Source: Mycoplasmatota bacterium (GTDB lineage Bacteria; Bacillota_I; Bacilli_A; Izemoplasmatales; Hujiaoplasmataceae). From it: a DNA stretch of 44,710 bases. The notes beneath the pieces were generated by a model. It did not search any database, was not told the DNA's origin, and saw only the letters and a list, made by a program, of their open reading frames with translations. A program made the translations under genes and the position numbers. Within the stretch, counting starts at the first letter, position 1, and each line of letters starts with the position of its first letter. Positions 1-9,072 of the stretch are shown piece by piece. The DNA lies in assembly GCA_027859085.1 (NCBI GenBank), contig JAQIBJ010000086.1:1-44710 (forward strand). The letters are read 5' to 3'.

Positions 1-653
1 CCTTTATTCATCATTGTTGCTGAATCTATCGTTATTTTATCACCCATTGACCAATTCGGATGATTAAGTGCATCTTTTATGGTCACATTTTTTAATTCAT
101 CACGATTCAAATCTCTAAATGAACCCCCACTGGCTGTAATGATCAATCTTTTAATTTCTTTTTTATCTTCATGATTCATCAACTGCCATAAAGCATTGTG
201 TTCAGAATCAATTGGATAAAGATTAAAATCATACTCTTTTCTCAAAGACGATACTAAATGACCGCCAACAACCAATGTTTCTTTATTGGCAAGCAATATA
301 TCTCGTTCAATTTTAATCGCTTCTATGGTGGGTTCTAATCCAACCATACCCACAAGGGCATTAATTAAATAACCGTCTTTATCTTCTGATTTAAAAATCG
401 CTAATGCTTTTAGACCTTGTCTTCCATAATCTATTTTTATATTGGGAAACAATTTCTTAAAAGTTGATTGATCTTTTTCATCTTTCACAACCACAAATTC
501 AGGCAAAAACTTTTTAGTGATTTCTACCAATTTATTAAAATTTGAATAGCCTGACATCCCAATCAGTTTAAAATCATTAGGTTGTCTTTCTATAATATCT
601 AATGTTTGTTCTCCGATAGAACCTGTTGAGCCTAACAAATATATATTCTTCAT
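1..653 (-). CDS. dxr: 1-deoxy-D-xylulose 5-phosphate reductoisomerase, N-terminal part (cut by window edge)
   Basis: This is the second enzyme of the MEP isoprenoid pathway, converting DXP to MEP with NADPH. The visible part is about 217 residues from the ATG at 653. It shows the NADPH-binding GSTGSIG loop at residues 8-14, then ANKETLV, the metal/substrate motif PIDSEHNAL, TASGGSFR, and HPNWSMGDKITIDSATMMNK close to the window edge. All are diagnostic of Dxr. The C-terminal half lies outside the window, so completeness cannot be judged. The ATG overlaps the cdsA stop by one base (TAATG), which implies translational coupling in uppS-cdsA-dxr. Its product pathway feeds UppS two genes upstream. 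Confidence 0.95.
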   Translation of the reverse strand, partial: MKNIYLLGSTGSIGEQTLDIIERQPNDFKLIGMSGYSNFNKLVEITKKFLPEFVVVKDEKDQSTFKKLFPNIKIDYGRQGLKALAIFKSEDKDGYLINALVGMVGLEPTIEAIKIERDILLANKETLVVGGHLVSSLRKEYDFNLYPIDSEHNALWQLMNHEDKKEIKRLIITASGGSFRDLNRDELKNVTIKDALNHPNWSMGDKITIDSATMMNK

Positions 654-1462
654 TAAATCACCTGTAATACAAGCATTAAAAACGCAGCTGCGAACATGGT
701 TGAATCAAATCTATCCAATACTCCGCCATGTCCCGGAAATATATTAGAATAATCTTTAATACCTTGTTCTCTTTTAAATTTAGACGCAATCAAATCACCC
801 GATTGTGACACAATAGAGATTGCTATTGATAATAAGATGATGAATATGATATGAAAATCAAATACATTAAAATATACAGCAAATAAAGTTCCTAGTGCAC
901 CGCCAAATACCAATCCAGCAATAGCGCCTTCAATACTTTTCTTTGGAGAAACTTTAGGCATTAACTTATGCTTACCAAACTTAATACCAATAAAATACGC
1001 AAATGTATCTGTAAAGATAGTTATCACAAGTAAATACAATACCATTTCTAAATTAATTCTTCTTAAATATACAAGCGCAATAAAACCAATGCTTGTATAA
1101 AATATTGTCATCATAGATACACCAAGTTCTTGACGATCCATTCTTTGTTCAATCAGATAAATAATAAAATAAATAAATGCTAACGCAAGTAAATATAAAT
1201 ACATAATTCTTTCATATTGCAGACTTCCAAAATATAAAACATTTAACAAGACAAAAGCAAATGTCAAACCAATTGGTAAATAATGAAACCAGTATTTATC
1301 TAATCCATGTCTATGCAATTTAATCATAAATTCATAAGCAGCAACAGTCGCTAATAAAACAACACCACCAGAGAACAGAAAAGATAATGATCCCTCACCA
1401 ATAATAAGAATAAAACCAAAAGCTAATATTAAAATCAAAGCTGTAATTATTCTTGTTTTCAT
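653..1462 (-). CDS. cdsA: Phosphatidate cytidylyltransferase (CDP-diacylglycerol synthase)
   Basis: This integral membrane enzyme makes CDP-diacylglycerol from phosphatidate and CTP, the branch point of phospholipid synthesis. The 269-residue protein is a series of roughly eight hydrophobic segments. It ends with the family signature: SQSGDLIASKFKR, then KDYSNIFPGHGGVLDRFDS near residues 225-255, including the conserved K-R, K-D, H-G-G and D-R-x-D residues. Length is normal. Its ATG overlaps the uppS stop (ATGA) and a GGAGG lies within the end of uppS. The neighbouring order uppS-cdsA-dxr is typical of Bacillota. Confidence 0.97.
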   Translation of the reverse strand: MKTRIITALILILAFGFILIIGEGSLSFLFSGGVVLLATVAAYEFMIKLHRHGLDKYWFHYLPIGLTFAFVLLNVLYFGSLQYERIMYLYLLALAFIYFIIYLIEQRMDRQELGVSMMTIFYTSIGFIALVYLRRINLEMVLYLLVITIFTDTFAYFIGIKFGKHKLMPKVSPKKSIEGAIAGLVFGGALGTLFAVYFNVFDFHIIFIILLSIAISIVSQSGDLIASKFKREQGIKDYSNIFPGHGGVLDRFDSTMFAAAFLMLVLQVI

Positions 1463-2187
1463 GATTTAAGTCCTCCAAATCTTCTATTTCTATTTGTATA
1501 CTCTAACAATGCTTTTTCTAAAACCCTTTTTGAAAAAGCTGGCCAGTAAGTATCACAGAAATAAAGTTCTGCGTATGCTGCTTGCCATAACAAGAAATTA
1601 GATAATCTAACTTCACCACTCGGTCTAATTAACAAATCTAAATCCGGTAGATCTTTTGTATATAATCTCTCAGTAATCATCTCTTTGGTAATGTCTTCGG
1701 GACTAATTTTATTTTCTTTGACCTCTTCAGCTATCATCTTAACTGCTTCAGTAATCTCCGTTTGTGATCCATAATCAAAACAAATATTTAATACCAAGCC
1801 TTTTCTGTCTTTGGTGTTCTTAGTAATTCTTTCTAGTATTTCAAGGTTTTCCTTACTTAGCTGAGTCTTCCGTCCAGAAAACATCACTTTGATATCGTGT
1901 TTTTTAAACTCATCTTTGAATTTCTTCTCAAACTCACCAGGCAATTTCATTAAAAAATTTACTTCTTTCTCAGGTCTTTTCCAGTTTTCAGTAGAAAAAG
2001 CGTAAACTGATAAAGCTTTTATGCCCAATTCAGCTGAAGCAATTGCAATCGTTCTAATATTTTCAACACCTTTTTGGTGCCCGTATGTCCTAGGCATACC
2101 TCTTTTTTTTGCCCAGCGGCCGTTACCATCTAAGATAATTGCTATATGATCGGGAATATTTAATTCCTTATTTTTTCTTTTTAACAT
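1459..2187 (-). CDS. uppS: Isoprenyl transferase / undecaprenyl diphosphate synthase
   Basis: This cis-prenyltransferase elongates farnesyl diphosphate with IPP to a long-chain carrier lipid. The 242-residue protein has the catalytic P-loop-like DGNGRWAKKRG at residues 20-30 (Asp20 for Mg-diphosphate), the YAFSTENWKRP motif, the C-terminal DLLIRPSGEVRLSNFLLWQ motif, and the terminal basic NRRFGG. Canonical R-x-SGE-x-RLSNF residues are intact. An AAGGTG sequence precedes the ATG at 2187. It is the first gene of uppS-cdsA-dxr, separated from frr by a terminator. Whether the lipid serves peptidoglycan or another glycan cannot be told from this window. Confidence 0.96.
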   Translation of the reverse strand: MLKRKNKELNIPDHIAIILDGNGRWAKKRGMPRTYGHQKGVENIRTIAIASAELGIKALSVYAFSTENWKRPEKEVNFLMKLPGEFEKKFKDEFKKHDIKVMFSGRKTQLSKENLEILERITKNTKDRKGLVLNICFDYGSQTEITEAVKMIAEEVKENKISPEDITKEMITERLYTKDLPDLDLLIRPSGEVRLSNFLLWQAAYAELYFCDTYWPAFSKRVLEKALLEYTNRNRRFGGLKS

Positions 2188-2211
2188 ATTAACACCTTGA
2201 CTTTCATATTG

Positions 2212-2217
2212 ATTATA
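2212..2217 (-). promoter_or_regulatory. Possible promoter of uppS-cdsA-dxr (-10 box only)
   Basis: A TATAAT hexamer on the minus strand lies about 25 bases before the uppS start and downstream of the frr terminator. No good -35 box is visible at 16-18 bases. It is the only plausible promoter in the gap, so the call rests on position and the -10 match. Confidence 0.35.
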
Positions 2218-2272
2218 CTATAAATCATGTGATTATTCTATGAATATTATTTACTAAATCATTCTCAGTAAG

Positions 2273-2302
2273 CAAAAAAAATACAAGGCAATTTGCCTTG
2301 CA
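2273..2302 (-). terminator. Intrinsic terminator after frr
   Basis: On the minus strand an 8-pair stem (GCAAGGCA/TGCCTTGT, one G-T pair) with loop AAT is followed directly by eight T. It sits just after the frr stop and separates rpsB-tsf-pyrH-frr from uppS-cdsA-dxr. Confidence 0.9.
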
Positions 2303-2309
2303 TCATTTA

Positions 2310-2867
2310 TTATACATGTAAAATATCTTTTTCTTTTTCTTTGGCAAGTTCATCGATTTTAGCAATATATTTATCCGTTAACTCTTGAACTTCATCTTCA
2401 TAATATCTCAAATCATCTTCACTGATTTCTGATGCTTTTTCCATTTTTTTGAATTGTGTTATTGCATCTCTCCTGGTGTTTCTAATAGAAACTTTATCAT
2501 CTTCAGCCATTTTATGAATTTGTTTAGCAGAGTTTTTTCTGTTTTCTTCACTCATTGGCGGTAATGATAAGCGTACGCCGACACCATCATTAGAAGGTGT
2601 TACGCCTAAGTTCGCACCAAATATCGCTTTTTCGATATCAGATACTTGTGTTTTGTCATAAGGCTTAATATAAATTTGTGTTGCTTCTGGAACAGAAATT
2701 GAAGCGATTTGGGAAATTGGTGTTTCTACACCATAGTAATCGACTGTTACTTGTTCTAACATTCTTGGATTAGCTCTCCCACTTCTTACTGCTGAAAACC
2801 CTTTGATTAATGCATCAACAGTATGTTTCATTTTGTTTTCAGTTTCTTTTAAAATCTTTTCTGGCAT
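2310..2867 (-). CDS. frr: Ribosome recycling factor
   Basis: RRF splits post-termination ribosomes together with EF-G, which is also encoded in this window (fusA). The protein is 185 residues, the usual size. It has the hallmark GFSAVRSGRANPRML near residues 22-37, the ISVPEATQIYIKPYDK strand, and the long coiled-coil arm SEENRKNSAKQIHKM plus VSIRNTRRDAI. An AAGGAG site precedes the ATG and overlaps the end of pyrH, 13 bases upstream. The order pyrH-frr is widely conserved. A strong terminator follows. Confidence 0.98.
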   Translation of the reverse strand: MPEKILKETENKMKHTVDALIKGFSAVRSGRANPRMLEQVTVDYYGVETPISQIASISVPEATQIYIKPYDKTQVSDIEKAIFGANLGVTPSNDGVGVRLSLPPMSEENRKNSAKQIHKMAEDDKVSIRNTRRDAITQFKKMEKASEISEDDLRYYEDEVQELTDKYIAKIDELAKEKEKDILHV

Positions 2868-2880
2868 TTTAATTCACTCC

Positions 2881-3597
2881 TTATCCATTTTTAATCAAAG
2901 TACCAATATGTTCACCAAGTATAGCTTTTTTAATATTACCTGGTTTATTCATATCAAAAACATAAATATCTATATTATTATCATAACATAAAGCAGCTGC
3001 TGTTGAGTCCATTACTTCCAAATTATTATTTAATATCTCCTTATGAGTTATATTATCATATTTTTTCGAATTTTCAAATTTTCTTGGATCTTTATCATAT
3101 ACTCCATCCGTGCCGTTCTTTGCCATATAAATAATAGAAGCACCTAGTTCAGCAGCTCTTAAAGCAGCAGTTGTATCTGTTGAGAAGTATGGATTACCAG
3201 TTCCTCCACCAAAGATAACAACTCTATCTTTACTTAGATGAGACAAGGCTTTTCTTCTTATATAAGGTTCAGCAACTTCAGGTATATTAATCGAAGACAT
3301 CACTCTTGTTTGAACGCCTAGAGCCTCTAAAGAATTTTGTAATGCGAGTGCATTAACAATAGTTCCTATCATACCCATATAATCAGCGCTTGATCGTTCG
3401 ATACCCATTTGGTCTGCTAATTTCCCACGGAAAATATTACCACCACCAACAATGATTCCTATTTGACTATCACCAATATTATAGGCTTCTTTGACCTCAT
3501 TAGCGATTTCTTTTACTTTATTTGGATCAATACCAATACCTGTTTCACCAGCCATGGCTTCACCACTTAGTTTAATCATGATTCGTTTTTTCGACAT
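2881..3597 (-). CDS. pyrH: UMP kinase
   Basis: UMP kinase phosphorylates UMP to UDP in pyrimidine nucleotide synthesis. It is a hexameric amino-acid-kinase-fold enzyme. The 238-residue protein has the N-terminal KLSGEAMAG, the GGGNIFRG glycine loop, [18 protein letters not shown] for phosphate binding, and [16 protein letters not shown], a bacterial UMPK motif. The ATG at 3597 (MSKKR) is chosen because AGGAGG lies five bases upstream (3603-3608). A longer frame opening with TTG at 3621 would run through the tsf terminator and has no ribosome site. It lies between tsf and frr as in most bacteria. Confidence 0.97.
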   Translation of the reverse strand: MSKKRIMIKLSGEAMAGETGIGIDPNKVKEIANEVKEAYNIGDSQIGIIVGGGNIFRGKLADQMGIERSSADYMGMIGTIVNALALQNSLEALGVQTRVMSSINIPEVAEPYIRRKALSHLSKDRVVIFGGGTGNPYFSTDTTAALRAAELGASIIYMAKNGTDGVYDKDPRKFENSKKYDNITHKEILNNNLEVMDSTAAALCYDNNIDIYVFDMNKPGNIKKAILGEHIGTLIKNG

Positions 3598-3619
3598 AAT
3601 AACCTCCTTAAAAACTTGC

Positions 3620-3645
3620 AAAAAAAGGACAAAAAATGTCCTTTT
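3620..3645 (-). terminator. Hairpin terminator/attenuator between tsf and pyrH
   Basis: On the minus strand AAAAGGAC and GTCCTTTT form an 8-pair stem around a 7-base loop. The distal arm continues as a run of seven T. It lies immediately after the tsf stop and only about 23 bases before the pyrH ATG, leaving no room for a full promoter. It probably acts as a partial terminator that lowers pyrH-frr expression. Confidence 0.75.
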
Positions 3646-3647
3646 AA

Positions 3648-4538
3648 TTATCTAGATTGACTCATTACTTCTTCAGCAAAATTTTCTTCTTTTTTCTCAA
3701 TACCTTCACCAACAGCCAAACGTCTAAATGAAGCGACTGAAGCGCCCTGTGATTTAAGGTAACTTTTAATTGTTTCATTTGGATTTTTAACATACGGTTG
3801 GCTTAATAAACAAATTTCTTGGAAGTTTTTATTTAAACGACCAATCACCATTTTTTCAATGATATTTTCAGGTTTTGGTTTATCTGATTCAGCATTTTCA
3901 TTTAATGCTTGCGCTTTTAAAACTTCAGTTTCATGTTTAATAAATTCTTCAGAAATTTCATTTCTTGAAATATATTGTGGATTGCTAGCTGCAATATGCA
4001 TTGCAATATTTTTTGCAGTTTCTGCGTCAGCACCTTCTAATACAACTAAAGTCGCAATACTTCCACCAAAGTGAATATAAGAACCAAATACTTGGTTGTC
4101 ATCTTTTGTCATTAATTCATAACGTCTTAAAGTGATTTTTTCACCAATCATTGCTGTTTCATTTAACAAAACATCTTTTAATGGTTTACCATCAACTTCA
4201 ATTTCAAAAACATCTTCTTCAGTTTCTTTAGCAGCGTTTATTAATGCATCACCTATCTTTGAAACCAATGATTTAAACTTATCGTTTTTAGCAACGAAGT
4301 CTGTTTCACAGTTTAATTCAAAGATAACGCCTTTATTACCGGCAACTTTAACTTCAGCAACACCTTCTGCAGCAATTCTAGAAGCTTTCTTTTCAGCTTT
4401 AGAAATACCTTTTTCTCTTAACCAATCTACTGATTGTTCTACATCTCCATTATTTTCAACCAATGCTTTTTTACAGTCCATTAACCCAGCACCAGTTTTA
4501 TCGCGTAATTCTTTAACTAATTTTGCGCTAATTGCCAT
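3648..4538 (-). CDS. tsf: Translation elongation factor Ts
   Basis: EF-Ts is the guanine-nucleotide exchange factor for EF-Tu (tuf, 36 kb away in this window). The 296-residue protein opens with the UBA-like domain [22 protein letters not shown]. It contains the exchange motif [10 protein letters not shown] at about residues 79-88 and the duplicated core domain with [13 protein letters not shown]. Length matches bacterial EF-Ts. A GGAGGT lies eight bases before the ATG. It follows rpsB but is separated from it by a terminator hairpin. Confidence 0.98.
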   Translation of the reverse strand: MAISAKLVKELRDKTGAGLMDCKKALVENNGDVEQSVDWLREKGISKAEKKASRIAAEGVAEVKVAGNKGVIFELNCETDFVAKNDKFKSLVSKIGDALINAAKETEEDVFEIEVDGKPLKDVLLNETAMIGEKITLRRYELMTKDDNQVFGSYIHFGGSIATLVVLEGADAETAKNIAMHIAASNPQYISRNEISEEFIKHETEVLKAQALNENAESDKPKPENIIEKMVIGRLNKNFQEICLLSQPYVKNPNETIKSYLKSQGASVASFRRLAVGEGIEKKEENFAEEVMSQSR

Positions 4539-4568
4539 TATTATACCTCCGATATTCTAATTTTCTAT

Positions 4569-4590
4569 AAAAAGGGAGCCGTAGCCCCCT
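4569..4590 (-). terminator. Intrinsic terminator between rpsB and tsf (UACG tetraloop)
   Basis: Minus-strand AGGGGGC-TACG-GCTCCCT forms a 7-pair GC-rich stem with one G-T pair. The C(UACG)G cap belongs to the exceptionally stable UNCG tetraloop class. Five T follow. The tsf ATG is only about 30 bases beyond, so tsf transcription probably depends on read-through. Confidence 0.85.
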
Positions 4591-4598
4591 AATTGTTA

Positions 4599-5777
4599 TT
4601 AAAGTGCTGTTTTAATTAATTCAATTAATTCAGCTTTTTTTAATTTTGAGTAGTTATGTAAATCATTTTCTTTTGCCATTTCTCTAAGTTCAACAACTGT
4701 ATGTGATTTTAATTTTTCTTGTAATTCTTTATCACTGTCTTTAACTTGTTCTTTTGCTTGTTTTTTTACAGTTTCTTTCTTAGGTGTTTCTTTCTTAGGT
4801 TCAACTTTTTTAGCTTCTGCTTTTTTAGCCGCTTTTTTCTCTACTTTTTTCGGCTCTGCTTTTTTCTCTGCTTTTTTAGCTTCTGCTTTTTTTGGCTCTG
4901 CTTTTTTAGCTTCTGCTTTTTTCGGCTCTGCTTTTTTAGCTTCTGCTTTTTTCGGCGCGTTAGAAACTTTAACAATCACAGGTTCGTCTTTTTTAGCTTC
5001 TGCTTTTTTAGGTTCTGCTTTTTTCTCTGCTTTTTTAGCTTCCACTTTTTTAGGTTCAGGTTTAGTTTCTTCTTTAACTTCTTGTTTAGCAGATTTTGCA
5101 TTTGTTGCTTCAACAACTGCATCAGACATAACACCACAGATTAAACTAATTGATCTTAAAGCATCATCATTCGCTGGAATAATATAGTCTAAATCATCAG
5201 GATCACAGTTCGTATCAATCATACCGAATACTGGGATACCTAATATTCTAGCTTCTAAAATAGCGTTTCTTTCTTTTTTAGGATCAATGATGAACAATGC
5301 TTGAGGCACTTTTCTCATATCTTTGATTCCATTAAAGAATTTTTCTAAACGTGCGATATCTTTTCTTAATTGAACAACTTCTTTTTTAGGTAAGCTATCG
5401 AATGTTCCATCTTTTTCCATTCTGTATAAGTCATGAAGTTTTTTAATTGAACGTTTAATTGTTTTAAAGTTAGTTAACGTTCCCCCTAACCATCTTTGGT
5501 TCACATAGAACTGACCAGAACGCTCTGCAGCCAATTGGATTGGTTCTTGTGCTTGTTTTTTCGTCCCTACGAACAATACGTTTCCACCATCAGCAACGAT
5601 ATCAAATAACGCTTTATACGCTGTATCGATGAATTTAGTTGTTTGTTGTAAGTCGATGATATGGATACCATTTCTAGAAGTAAAAATATAACGACCCATT
5701 TTTGGATTCCATCTTCTAGTTTGATGTCCAAAGTGTACCCCTGCTTCTAACAGGCTTTTCATTGTAACAATTCCCAT
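4599..5777 (-). CDS. rpsB: Ribosomal protein S2 with long Lys/Ala/Glu/Pro repeat and Rho-N-like C-terminal extension
   Basis: S2 binds the small-subunit head and helps recruit S1/mRNA. Residues 1-228 are a complete S2: [53 protein letters not shown], and [12 protein letters not shown]. Ordinary bacterial S2 ends at about 230-260 residues, but here the frame continues to 392. Residues 229-347 are a low-complexity [10 protein letters not shown]-type repeat. Residues 348-392 are compact and end in [20 protein letters not shown] then [12 protein letters not shown], resembling the Rho N-terminal/SAP helix-extended-helix fold. The ATG at 5777 follows AAAAGGAGG by ten bases. The core identity is certain; the tail function is unknown. 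Confidence 0.97.
   Translation of the reverse strand: MGIVTMKSLLEAGVHFGHQTRRWNPKMGRYIFTSRNGIHIIDLQQTTKFIDTAYKALFDIVADGGNVLFVGTKKQAQEPIQLAAERSGQFYVNQRWLGGTLTNFKTIKRSIKKLHDLYRMEKDGTFDSLPKKEVVQLRKDIARLEKFFNGIKDMRKVPQALFIIDPKKERNAILEARILGIPVFGMIDTNCDPDDLDYIIPANDDALRSISLICGVMSDAVVEATNAKSAKQEVKEETKPEPKKVEAKKAEKKAEPKKAEAKKDEPVIVKVSNAPKKAEAKKAEPKKAEAKKAEPKKAEAKKAEKKAEPKKVEKKAAKKAEAKKVEPKKETPKKETVKKQAKEQVKDSDKELQEKLKSHTVVELREMAKENDLHNYSKLKKAELIELIKTAL
4737..5093 (-). repeat. Low-complexity coding repeat in rpsB (Lys-Ala-Glu-Pro)
   Basis: The DNA encoding S2 residues 229-347 consists of repeated AAAAAAGC and GAAGCT-like blocks. The clearest run, 4863-4952, is about three tandem 30-base units, each encoding [10 protein letters not shown]. 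The pattern suggests expansion by slippage or unequal exchange. The peptide would be a highly charged, probably helical or disordered spacer. Confidence 0.85.
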
Positions 5778-5881
5778 TTTCTTAATTCCTCCTTTTGATT
5801 TGTATACCTCCACCTAATCTACGTTAGCACCACCATTTTGGCTCAAGGCGTTTCACTCATAGGTGTGTGTATTTAAATGGC
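5778..5881 (-). promoter_or_regulatory. Structured 5' leader of rpsB (candidate autoregulatory RNA)
   Basis: About 100 untranslated bases lie between the predicted transcription start and the ATG. CACCTA (plus 5859-5864 region) can pair with TAGGTG just before the ribosome site. Inside that, CGCC/GGTG and GCCA/TGGT form a bulged hairpin. Such leaders of ribosomal-protein genes often bind the encoded protein. No known S2 leader family was recognised, so this is inference from pairing and position. Confidence 0.4.
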
Positions 5882-5887
5882 TAAACT

Positions 5888-5916
5888 ATTTTATCAAATT
5901 TTGACCAATAAATCAA
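5888..5916 (-). promoter_or_regulatory. Promoter of rpsB-tsf-pyrH-frr
   Basis: Minus-strand TTGATT (5911-5916) and TAAAAT (5888-5893) are separated by exactly 17 bases, a good sigma-A pattern. It lies between the end of dut and the rpsB leader, directed toward rpsB. Confidence 0.75.
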
Positions 5917-5936
5917 GTAATATTTATCAATGGACG

Positions 5937-6386
5937 TTATTTATCCGTTGAACCAAACCCACCCAATCTTTTGGTCAAAGTATTGTCTTTATCTACTTTC
6001 AAATACTTAATGAAAATCCCTTGAGCAATACGCTCATTCTTTTCAATTTTTACTGGCTCATCACCAAAGTTATAAAATATTAAAGAAATCTCACCTTCAT
6101 TGTCTGGATTGTTGTAATAATCCGAATCAATGATGCCCACACTATTGACTTTCATTAAATGTTTTTTGAATCCTAAAGAACTTCTAGGATATACTTGTAA
6201 AACTTCATCTTCTTGCATGTAAGCCTTCATGCCTGTTGGAACAAAAGCAACTGCTTTGGGTTCAATGGTCATACTAACCCTTGAAGCAATATCATAACCT
6301 GCACTGCCTTTGGTTTTTCTCTCAGGTAATGTTAATTCATCATTTGCATAAGCATTAACAATTTCAAATCCACGTCTTTTCATCAT
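5937..6386 (-). CDS. dut: dUTP diphosphatase (dUTPase)
   Basis: dUTPase hydrolyses dUTP to dUMP, keeping uracil out of DNA and supplying dTMP synthesis. The 149-residue trimeric-type protein shows all five motifs in order: AGYDI (1), YPRSSL (2), GIIDSDYYNN (3), RIAQGIF (4) and the C-terminal RLGGFGSTDK arm (5). The start ATG overlaps the atpC stop (ATGA), so translation is probably coupled to the last ATP synthase gene. Either of two adjacent ATG codons could be used. Its place at the tail of an atp operon is unusual, with no obvious functional link. Confidence 0.95.
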   Translation of the reverse strand: MMKRRGFEIVNAYANDELTLPERKTKGSAGYDIASRVSMTIEPKAVAFVPTGMKAYMQEDEVLQVYPRSSLGFKKHLMKVNSVGIIDSDYYNNPDNEGEISLIFYNFGDEPVKIEKNERIAQGIFIKYLKVDKDNTLTKRLGGFGSTDK

Positions 6387-6775
6387 AACTGACCAGCGCC
6401 TGTTTGTTTAATTTGTTTTTGTAATTCCTTTTCAGCTTTGGCAAGTTCAACATTACGTTCTTTATTTTCTTTAATGCGATCTTCTCTAATTTGAAATAAA
6501 TTTTTCATGGCTTCCTCTTTCGATTTACCAACATATGCGTCTTGAGCAATGACTGTTATTTTATTGTCACGGTTTTCGACAAGTCCGTTAATGACCACAA
6601 CAAAGTAGACCAAGTCCTCATGACTTAGTTTAACATAACCTGTATCAATTGTTGAAACAATGGGAACGTGATTTGGTAAAATCTCATAATCACCATTGTT
6701 TGAACTTGATACAATGATTGAGCTTACGATTTCGTTATATAATTCTCCATCCGGTGTCACAATTGAAATATCCAT
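6383..6775 (-). CDS. atpC: F1Fo ATP synthase epsilon subunit
   Basis: Epsilon belongs to the central rotor stalk and inhibits ATP hydrolysis. The 130-residue protein starts MDISIVTPDGELYNE and has the beta-sandwich core with the NGDYEILPNHVPIVS motif. A C-terminal helical part follows (KSKEEAMKNLFQIRE, ELAKAEKELQKQ). It lies six bases after atpD, the standard last position of the atp cluster. It stops with TGA overlapping the dut start. Confidence 0.95.
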   Translation of the reverse strand: MDISIVTPDGELYNEIVSSIIVSSSNNGDYEILPNHVPIVSTIDTGYVKLSHEDLVYFVVVINGLVENRDNKITVIAQDAYVGKSKEEAMKNLFQIREDRIKENKERNVELAKAEKELQKQIKQTGAGQL

Positions 6776-6781
6776 GATAAC

Positions 6782-8203
<1,422 letters not shown>

Positions 8204-9058
8204 CTAATTAACTGCATTTGCACCACCGATAATATCGGTAAGTTCAATGGTTATTTGCGCTTGTCTAGCGCGGTTGTATATCAGATTTTGTTTTTTTATA
8301 ATATCTTTAGCATTATCTGTTGCATTTTTCATGGCTGTCATTCTTGAAGCGTGCTCACTTGTTTTCGCATCCAAGATAATACCATATAAAGTATTCTCTA
8401 AATAAATTGGTAATAATTGATTAATGACATCTTCAGTATCTGGTTCAAACACATAATTAGATACCATCACTTTACTCTTCACCAAGTCAGTGATTGGTAA
8501 AAGCACTTCTTCAGTTACGTTTTGATTTAATGTATTGATATAATCAGTATAAATCATCACTATTTTATCAACGCCTTTATCTAAATAAAGTTTAATAAAG
8601 GCTCTTGACATGGCTTGAAAATCAATAAACTTTATTTCATCTCTTGAACTAATAGATTCTGTGTTCAAAAGCGGATAATTTCTTTTTTTACAATGACTAT
8701 AAGCTTTATACCCAATGGTACCAACTATAAAATCTTTATCATTTTCTTCTAAAATTTTTTCAAAATGTTTAAAGACATTACTATTATATGGTCCTGCAAG
8801 CCCACGATCACTTGCGACAAGAATAAATCCAACTTTTTTGATTTCACGTTTTTCTAGTAATGGAAAAGATGTTTCAGGATTTGATGACAATACATCTTCT
8901 AAAATCCTTTTAACTTCATCTTTAATAGGCTGAAAAGAACGATACTTCTTTTCAACTTTTCTTAATTTCGAAGCTGAAACCATATTCATCGCTTTAGTAA
9001 TCTGCGATGTTTTTCTGGTTGATTCTATACGTTTTTTTATATCACGAAGTGAAGCCAT
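8204..9058 (-). CDS. atpG: F1Fo ATP synthase gamma subunit
   Basis: Gamma is the rotating shaft inside the alpha3beta3 head. The 284-residue protein begins with the typical coiled-coil MASLRDIKKRIESTRKTSQI followed by TKAMNMVSASKLRK. It has the SDRGLAGPYN motif (about residues 83-92). It ends with the second coiled-coil helix MTAMKNATDNAKDIIKK and RARQAQITIELTDIIGGANA, the family signature. GGAGG lies upstream of the ATG. Order A-G-D-C is standard. Confidence 0.97.
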   Translation of the reverse strand: MASLRDIKKRIESTRKTSQITKAMNMVSASKLRKVEKKYRSFQPIKDEVKRILEDVLSSNPETSFPLLEKREIKKVGFILVASDRGLAGPYNSNVFKHFEKILEENDKDFIVGTIGYKAYSHCKKRNYPLLNTESISSRDEIKFIDFQAMSRAFIKLYLDKGVDKIVMIYTDYINTLNQNVTEEVLLPITDLVKSKVMVSNYVFEPDTEDVINQLLPIYLENTLYGIILDAKTSEHASRMTAMKNATDNAKDIIKKQNLIYNRARQAQITIELTDIIGGANAVN

Positions 9059-9072
9059 CGTTTAGCCTCCTA

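Noticed and set aside
4746-5144. Open plus-strand frame rich in Phe and Cys opposite rpsB
   Set aside because: It is the antisense image of the Lys/Ala/Glu repeat in rpsB. No ribosome site or promoter supports it.
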